A DNA stretch of 64,000 nucleotides, taken from Enterocloster lavalensis. GTDB taxonomy: Bacteria > Bacillota > Clostridia > Lachnospirales > Lachnospiraceae. The stretch's first letter is position 1. Every line of letters starts with the position of its first letter. Location: NCBI RefSeq assembly GCF_902364025.1, contig NZ_CABJCG010000008.1, forward strand, positions 186,001 through 250,000, read 5' to 3'. This document shows, piece by piece, positions 58,914 through 64,000 of this stretch. The notes beneath the pieces were generated by a model that was given only the letters and a program-made list of their open reading frames with translations, did not search any database and was not told the origin of the DNA. Made by a program: the position numbers and the translations under genes.

Positions 58914-59921
58914 CTAAATACCAAACTCCTCAAACAGCTTCTCCTGATACTCCCGGTCCCCGGCGGCCCGGATCAGATCCTGCGTCCGGCCGGCGCGGGC
59001 AAGAAGCAGGATCAGCTCATTCACACGCTTCTGGCCCAGCTCCAGCCCTATGGCTTTCCCTTCTGCTTTCCCTTCAGCCTTCCCTTCTTCTCTCCCATCC
59101 GCAATCAACTCATCAATCGCATTATACACGTCCATCCGCTCCTTTCCCTCACCTCCGGGCAGCTCCAGCATTCTAAGTAAACGCTTCTGCTCCCCCAAAA
59201 ACGCCAGCATGGCGCGCACCGAATCGTCATCCAACTGCCTCAGCTCGTCCCGATGATTCTCCAGATATTCATAGAATTTACGCTTATCCCTTCGATTGTA
59301 TTGTAACACAGTGAAAATAGGTTGTAAACTGCTCCTGAACCGCTCCAAATGCCGCATATTATTCAGTTCCACCAAGTTCAGCCGGTAGTCCGGCAGCACC
59401 TCCTTTAACGCCTCCCACTCCTTGGAATCCCGGTCCATTTCCAACATATCGTACAGGGACCGGGGGCCGTCCCAGGGCTTTGCGCCGTAATATACGGTCA
59501 GGGTGACCACCGGCATAATCCGGTCGTCCCTGGTAATACCCGAGAGAAATGCATCCCCCTCCAATCTGTCCCCGCACTCCCGATGCCTCCGCTTTAAGGC
59601 CTCCACCTGCTCGGTATATTCCAGGGCGTCGTAAAGCATGCTTCTCACCGGCATGGCATAGTGCACCTTGTCCTGATTTTCCTCCGCCAGCAACACAAAG
59701 TACGCCCCGAAGGAAGCTTTCTTAATAACATCCCGGCTGCGCCTGATCAGCCGCCGCTTTCCGTCAAGCCCCACGATCGCGATTCCGTTCTCATCCGGCA
59801 CGTCCGACAGGTCCTCGGGCTTTAGCACCTGCTTCCCCCGGAACACAGTGCCGTTGTACAGGTCGGCAAACCGCACGGAGTTGCGCATGAGCTTGTTCAC
59901 GCTGTAATCTTCTTCCGCCAC
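58914..59921 (-). CDS. Rpn family (recombination-promoting) nuclease
   Basis: A 335-residue protein of the Rpn/PD-(D/E)XK transposase-like family, abundant in Lachnospiraceae. The N-terminal nuclease part (about 5-110) contains NGTVFRGKQVLKPEDL and a SFGAYFVLLAEENQDKVHYAM segment. A middle section with VVTLTVYYGAKPWDGP follows. The C-terminal region has a short repeat, EEGKAEGKAEGKAIG, encoded by near-identical 12-bp units (59045-59093). Rpn proteins are DNA endonucleases linked to phage defence and genome recombination. An internal ATG at 59135, preceded by AAAGGAG, could give a short C-terminal product of about 73 residues. Confidence 0.82.
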   Translation of the reverse strand: MAEEDYSVNKLMRNSVRFADLYNGTVFRGKQVLKPEDLSDVPDENGIAIVGLDGKRRLIRRSRDVIKKASFGAYFVLLAEENQDKVHYAMPVRSMLYDALEYTEQVEALKRRHRECGDRLEGDAFLSGITRDDRIMPVVTLTVYYGAKPWDGPRSLYDMLEMDRDSKEWEALKEVLPDYRLNLVELNNMRHLERFRSSLQPIFTVLQYNRRDKRKFYEYLENHRDELRQLDDDSVRAMLAFLGEQKRLLRMLELPGGEGKERMDVYNAIDELIADGREEGKAEGKAEGKAIGLELGQKRVNELILLLARAGRTQDLIRAAGDREYQEKLFEEFGI

Positions 59922-60102
59922 ATTATCCGCTCCTTCTCTTATGAAATTTTCAACCTAGTCAAGGGTAAATATGGCAGACCTGCCAGATTATCCCGAATGT
60001 CTGCGGGAAACGACCTTCCCGCGCGTTGTAATCTGAGAATATCACAGAGAGGCCGGAAATGCAACAGGTTTCAGGGCGAGGTGGCGGTCCTGCGCCAAAA
60101 CC

Positions 60103-60144
60103 AAAAAACGGAGCGGCCTCCCTCCTCAGGAATCCACCGCTCCG
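60103..60144 (-). terminator. Terminator of the SLC13-like gene
   Basis: CGGAGCGG and CCGCTCCG form a stem across 60109-60116 and 60137-60144, with TTTTTT (60108-60103) on the minus strand. It is 27 nt after the stop. The rest of 59922-60170 holds the upstream region of the Rpn gene. Confidence 0.8.
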
Positions 60145-60170
60145 CCGTCATTTTTTCTACTTATCCCCAA

Positions 60171-61436
60171 TCACAGCCAGAATATCGGGATAAACACCAT
60201 CGCCGCCACCAAACTGGCCAGCCCCTCCAACAGTCCCCAGCGGAAAATATCCCTAGGCGTATAATGTCCGCCTTCCATTACAAAGGCCATAATCGGCGTG
60301 GCCATGGGGGTGAGGCAGCAGATACCGCTGCCGAACAGCGCTGCCATGACAAACGCGTGGGGCGCGATTCCCATGGCCTCCGCGATGGCGATTCCGATGG
60401 GCGCCATCAGGGCCACCGCCGCGTTGTTGGACATAAACTGAGTGATCACGCCGGTCACCAGGAAGATCACGAACACGATCAACAGCGGGGAGGAATCCGC
60501 TCCCACCAGATTCATGATGGAATCCGCAATCACGGCGCCCAGTCCGCTGGCCTCCACGCCCTTTGCCACCGCGGTCATGCCGCCGATCATAAACACGGTG
60601 GACCAGTTGATGCTGGCGAACATCTGCTTCTGGTTCAGGCAGCCCGTCAGCACCGCGGCCACCGCTCCGATGGCAGCGCAGATGTACATGGGACATACCG
60701 GAGAATTCACCACCATACCGATCACCGTGAGTACCAAAATCACGCCGGAAGTGATCATTTTCCCGTTCAGCTTGTCCGGCAGCCCCGCGGACTTGGCGGC
60801 CTCCGCCTCATCCGGCTTCACAAATTTGTCCGGCAGCACCCGGCCCATGAAAAACAGTAGAATCACGAAATAGATAATCGCTCTGGGGAGTCCCACCGTG
60901 GTCGGCGAAAAGAACTCCCAGCCCTCGTAGCCGCTCTCGATGAGAATGGCAGACGTGGTAGAACACATGCCGGACCCGGCCAGCGTCATGAAGGTGCCGA
61001 AGCCGATTCCCGCGAACATGGGCAGAAGAACCCGGTTGATGGACAGGTTCGATGCCAGGCATATGGAGCACAAAATCGGGTACAGGATCATCAGGGACGC
61101 GGAGCCGCTGCACACGGAGGACATGATTCCGCCCGCCAGAATGGCCACGATCTGAATACTGCGCTCCCCTCTGCCGGTGAGCTTTACGATGGAATTGCCC
61201 ATCCAGCCCGCAAATCCCGTGTGGAACATGCCGCCGCCGATGATCATCATGCCCGCCATCAGCACGATGGAGGTGGACGCGTAATAAGTAAACACGGACT
61301 TATACGCCACCGTGCCCGTCAGCGCCACCGCAATGGCTCCCACCGTGGCCACCACCGCGTTGGGAAAACGCGGGCTGAAAAACATATATGTTACAACCAA
61401 TAATATTACCGCCGTCAAAACCGCCTGTATTGTCAT
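60171..61436 (-). CDS. SLC13/DASS- or CitMHS-type anion transporter
   Basis: A 421-residue membrane protein with about eleven helices of the ion transporter superfamily (SLC13/CitMHS/GntP-like). Segments such as CSGSASLMILYPILC, INWSTVFMIGGMTAVAKGV and QFMSNNAAVALMAPIGIAIA (second half) are typical of the repeated hairpin folds with SNN/SNT motifs that bind Na+ and carboxylates. It is the second gene of an operon with an MBL hydrolase (27-nt gap) under a divergent LysR. A dicarboxylate or other organic anion is the likely cargo. The starting ATG follows AAGGGGG. Confidence 0.82.
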   Translation of the reverse strand: MTIQAVLTAVILLVVTYMFFSPRFPNAVVATVGAIAVALTGTVAYKSVFTYYASTSIVLMAGMMIIGGGMFHTGFAGWMGNSIVKLTGRGERSIQIVAILAGGIMSSVCSGSASLMILYPILCSICLASNLSINRVLLPMFAGIGFGTFMTLAGSGMCSTTSAILIESGYEGWEFFSPTTVGLPRAIIYFVILLFFMGRVLPDKFVKPDEAEAAKSAGLPDKLNGKMITSGVILVLTVIGMVVNSPVCPMYICAAIGAVAAVLTGCLNQKQMFASINWSTVFMIGGMTAVAKGVEASGLGAVIADSIMNLVGADSSPLLIVFVIFLVTGVITQFMSNNAAVALMAPIGIAIAEAMGIAPHAFVMAALFGSGICCLTPMATPIMAFVMEGGHYTPRDIFRWGLLEGLASLVAAMVFIPIFWL

Positions 61437-61463
61437 GGCAAATATCCCCCTTTTATCCCTTGT

Positions 61464-62330
61464 CTAATTTCCCGCTTCCATAAATTCTTTGAACTGTCCC
61501 GTCAGCTCGTCCACAAACCGTTTCCATTCTCCCGGGTCCACGAACGGGTTGGTTCCCGGCTGCCGCAGCATCTGCTCCCGCTTGGCCAGCGTCTCGTTCT
61601 GTCGCGGATGGTTTCCCAGCACCACGTCCACCGGGTATTCCCGTACCTTCTGCAGGGATTCCAGGAACGTTTCCCGCATGGTGAGGGGAAGCTTGTCCGC
61701 CAGCAGCTTTTCCCTGTACAGCGTGTTGAACCCGGCTCCGCCGAAATACCCCACATGGTAGGTTCGCCCGTCCTCGTAGGTGTCGAAGAAAAAGCTCATG
61801 ACCCCCGGAGAATGCCCCGGTGTCAACACGCAGCGGATGCTGGTATTTCCCAGCGTCAGCACCTGTCCGTCCTCCAGCTCCAGGTCCGGCGTAAACAGCG
61901 TGGCGTAGGGGTTCGGGCATGCCTTCAGGTAGACCAGTTCCGGCCGCTCCCGCATGACGTCCGCCCCAGCCCGGCTGATAACCAGCTTGCAGCCGTAGAG
62001 GTCCCGGAACTCGTCCGCCGCCCCGATGTGGTCAAAGTGCTCGTGGGAATGGATCAGATACTTAATGTCCGCCGGGTTGAAGCCTGCCTCCCAGACCGCC
62101 TGCACCAGCAGATGGACGGAGTGCTGGAAGCCGCTGTCGAACATGATCAGCCCGTCCCCCGTGTCGATCAGGTGGGAGCAGACCTTGGAGTCCCCGATAT
62201 AGTAGACATTTCCCACAATTTTAAAGGGTTTCACATAATACCTTGCCGGGTGCGCGTAATAGTCCAGGTTTTTGGTCTGCTGGAACGCCTCGATTTCCTG
62301 ATAGCTTTTTTTATATTTTTCTAAATCCAT
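61464..62330 (-). CDS. MBL fold metallo-hydrolase
   Basis: A 288-residue cytoplasmic metallo-beta-lactamase fold hydrolase. The zinc motif HSHEHFDHIG covers His94, His96, His98, Asp100 and His101, and later ligands are the His in LTPGHSPGVMSFFF and in LGNHPRQNE. The VHLLVQAV and DTGDGLIMFDSG segments are typical of subclass B3-like or lactonase relatives. It precedes an anion transporter and is divergent from a LysR regulator, so it may hydrolyse a lactone or ester that yields the transported acid. The exact reaction is unknown. The start follows AGGAGATTGCA. Confidence 0.85.
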   Translation of the reverse strand: MDLEKYKKSYQEIEAFQQTKNLDYYAHPARYYVKPFKIVGNVYYIGDSKVCSHLIDTGDGLIMFDSGFQHSVHLLVQAVWEAGFNPADIKYLIHSHEHFDHIGAADEFRDLYGCKLVISRAGADVMRERPELVYLKACPNPYATLFTPDLELEDGQVLTLGNTSIRCVLTPGHSPGVMSFFFDTYEDGRTYHVGYFGGAGFNTLYREKLLADKLPLTMRETFLESLQKVREYPVDVVLGNHPRQNETLAKREQMLRQPGTNPFVDPGEWKRFVDELTGQFKEFMEAGN

Positions 62331-62359
62331 TGCAATCTCCTTTCCTTTTCCTCACGTTT

Positions 62360-62388
62360 ATTATAAAATAGACCTATCTATAATTCAA
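62360..62388 (-). promoter_or_regulatory. Promoter of the MBL/transporter operon with LysR-type dyad
   Basis: Minus-strand promoter: -35 TTGAAT (62388-62383), 17-bp spacer, -10 TATAAT (62365-62360). Within the spacer lies the dyad ATAGA-CCTA-TCTAT (62368-62381). It is in the gap shared with the LysR gene and is a plausible LysR contact. Confidence 0.65.
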
Positions 62389-62444
62389 ATTCATTATTAC
62401 CATGATATAATAGCTAAAAGTAATCATAAAAAGGAGAACCTGCC

Positions 62445-63353
62445 GTGAATATCAAGGATTTCGAGTACATCGCGGAGATCGCGGCCCAGGAGAGTATTTC
62501 CAAGGCCGCCGCCCGTCTCTACCTCTCCCAGCCCACCCTGACAAAATTCCTAAAAAAGATCGAGGCGGAATTTGACACGCCCCTGTTCTACCGGGTTGGC
62601 AAGAAAATGATCCCGACCCCCGCCGGACAGGCCTGCGTGGAAAAGGCCCGGCGGATCATTGAGCTCAACGACCAGATGAACAAAAATGTGAAATCCCTGC
62701 GGGACAAAAGCCGCGGCTCCGTGCGCATCGGCACCTCCGCGGGCCGGGGCGAGTTTTTTATCGACCGGATTCTGGGGGAAATGACCCGGCGCTATCCAAA
62801 TGCCTGCTTTACGCTGTGCCTTGGCCCCAAAGCCCAGCTTCTGGAGCAGATGGAGAACGACGAGCTGGACATCGTGTTCGCCAGCAACTCGACGGAGCGG
62901 CCCTATCTCCGGTACACGGATATCGCCAGGGAGGAGATGGTGCTGGTGGTGCCGGATGGCCATCCCTTGCTTGAAAAGGCCCGGCCCAGGGAGGGGTACT
63001 CCTACCCCTATGTGTCCATGTCTGACTGGGCCGGATTCCCATTTATCATGTCGGACATCCGCATGAATACGGGCCAGTATGTGCGGATGCTCTTCGACCA
63101 CTACCACCTCACCCCGAATACCGTGCTGGAGATCGCATCGCTGCAGTACATTTACTCTGCAGTGCGGCGCGGAATCGGCATCACCATCGCCCCGTCCATG
63201 CCCCTGCCTCAGGACGGTCAGGGCCTGCGTTACCTGTCCTTTGACGACGACCGTGGAATCCAGTGGCATTTTACCGCCATCACAAAAAGCCAGACCGTGC
63301 CGTCCGGCGCGCTGGACGAGTTGATCCGGCTGGTAAAAAATTCCTACGATTGA
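62445..63353 (+). CDS. LysR family transcriptional regulator
   Basis: A 302-residue LysR-type regulator. The N-terminal winged HTH (about 1-60) has FEYIAEIAAQESISKAAARL and SQPTLTKFLKKIEAEFDTPL. The C-terminal effector domain (about 90-295) has the periplasmic-binding fold with RIGTSAGRGEF and a VPDGHPLLE segment. It is divergent from the MBL hydrolase/anion transporter operon and probably activates it when the organic acid is present. The ATG at 62445 follows AAAGGAG and has a TATAAT-like -10 upstream. Confidence 0.9.
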   Translation: MNIKDFEYIAEIAAQESISKAAARLYLSQPTLTKFLKKIEAEFDTPLFYRVGKKMIPTPAGQACVEKARRIIELNDQMNKNVKSLRDKSRGSVRIGTSAGRGEFFIDRILGEMTRRYPNACFTLCLGPKAQLLEQMENDELDIVFASNSTERPYLRYTDIAREEMVLVVPDGHPLLEKARPREGYSYPYVSMSDWAGFPFIMSDIRMNTGQYVRMLFDHYHLTPNTVLEIASLQYIYSAVRRGIGITIAPSMPLPQDGQGLRYLSFDDDRGIQWHFTAITKSQTVPSGALDELIRLVKNSYD

Positions 63354-63498
63354 TCCCCCATCCACATGTTTTTCCATTATTTTCTAAAATTGGATCCGGT
63401 CAAACAGCTGGCAACCGCCTCCTAAACATGTTATGATAATGTTGCAGAAGAAGGCGCAGGCGCTTGTGCCGCAGTAATGAAGCAGGGAGGGACGACGG

Positions 63499-64000
63499 TT
63501 GAAAAACAGATCAGAATTGCATCAGATTGTGTACAGTTTGCTGGCAGCGCAGATCGAGTTTGGCACTTACCGGTTCGGAGACCCGCTGCCGAAAATGGAG
63601 GAGACCGCCAGGTGGCTTTCCGTTTCCCTTGATACGGTCCGATCCGCCTATCTTCAGCTGAAACGGGACGGCTACATCACCCTGACCAAAAAGGCCGGAG
63701 CAGCCGTGGCCGTGCGGTTTCAGGAGTCGGAGTTAGAGGAGCACATTCAGACGTTTTTCGCCCTGCGAAAGGATGCGGTGACCGATCTTTGCCAGTCTCT
63801 TGACCCGCTGTTCCGCCACGCCCAGTGGTTCGCCCTGAAGCATGCCGGGCCAGAGCGGCTTGACGAGTTGGAGCGCCTCTGCCTCCAACCGGAAACCCTT
63901 CCCCCGTATGTTATGGTCCGGCACGTCCGTCTGATTTACGGGGCGTTAAACAACGACCTGCTGCTGAGGCTTGTCTGGCAGGCGTTCCTGTTCTATCAGG
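63499..64000 (+). CDS. GntR family regulator (partial, cut by window end)
   Basis: An incomplete frame of 167 codons with no stop before 64000. Translation starts at a TTG (63499) after GGGAGGG. The first ~75 residues are a GntR-type HTH: YRFGDPLPKMEETARWLSVS then LDTVRSAYLQLKRDGYITL and a TKKAGAAV wing. What follows (AVTDLCQSLDPLFRHAQWFA) is helical and not yet identified; it could be a PLP (MocR) region, a UTRA domain or another effector part. No in-frame ATG is nearer the HTH. Regulated genes must lie beyond the window. Confidence 0.78.
   Translation, partial: MKNRSELHQIVYSLLAAQIEFGTYRFGDPLPKMEETARWLSVSLDTVRSAYLQLKRDGYITLTKKAGAAVAVRFQESELEEHIQTFFALRKDAVTDLCQSLDPLFRHAQWFALKHAGPERLDELERLCLQPETLPPYVMVRHVRLIYGALNNDLLLRLVWQAFLFYQ

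Noticed and set aside
1..64000. tRNA, rRNA, transposase, integrase or phage genes
   Set aside because: No such sequence pattern was recognised in any gap or frame.

Overview
The window reads like a chromosome segment of an anaerobic, fairly GC-rich Firmicute, most likely a Lachnospiraceae (Clostridium cluster XIVa) gut bacterium. This is an inference from gene content: Rpn-family nuclease, U32 peptidase with DUF3656, ZapA/FtsW/PBP neighbourhood, AGCS and GPH transporters, sugar ABC systems without their own ATPase, good GGAGG ribosome binding sites and sigma-A type promoters. I see no rRNA, tRNA, CRISPR array, insertion sequence or prophage.

Layout. 0-4.4 kb: a secreted TasA-like protein and its SipW signal peptidase behind a cyclic-di-GMP-I riboswitch with a terminator, next to a LytS-like kinase and SARP-type response regulator. 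4.6-9.3 kb: a diaminopropionate ammonia-lyase / AGCS transporter / M20 amidohydrolase operon with a divergent GntR regulator. 9.4-22 kb: a large catabolic locus with two TIM-barrel epimerases, an ATC-hydrolase-family protein, an M20 carbamoylase, two Gfo/Idh oxidoreductases, an S9 peptidase, a sugar-type ABC importer, and YheO-type and AraC regulators. Two divergent promoters there share a 35-bp AT-rich element. 22-28 kb: NUDIX, MATE and a three-subunit molybdenum hydroxylase. 28-38 kb: a ROK-regulated sugar locus (MFS, PfkB kinase, fucose-isomerase-like protein, cupin-like protein, mutarotase, GPH symporter, aldo/keto reductase, class II aldolase). 38.5-52.9 kb: mostly housekeeping (PBP, FtsW, U32, ZapA, RuvAB, YprB) plus a 1127-residue REC/HD-GYP/PAS/GGDEF protein and a divergent XRE regulator. 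53-58.8 kb: a MerR-linked operon (Zn-ADH, SDR, GPH, OFA-type MFS). 58.9-64 kb: Rpn nuclease, SLC13-like transporter with MBL hydrolase and divergent LysR, and the start of a GntR gene cut by the window end.

The most interesting ideas are: (i) c-di-GMP control of a SipW/TasA matrix pair, with a large c-di-GMP enzyme in the same window; (ii) a locus joining a thiazoline/carbamoyl hydrolase pair to a carbohydrate ABC importer and sugar-type enzymes, coordinated by a shared promoter element; (iii) a sugar pathway laid out like sulfo-EMP glycolysis but without a glycosidase; (iv) a ZapA with a long repetitive acidic tail. All calls are from reading sequence alone; no database search was possible.
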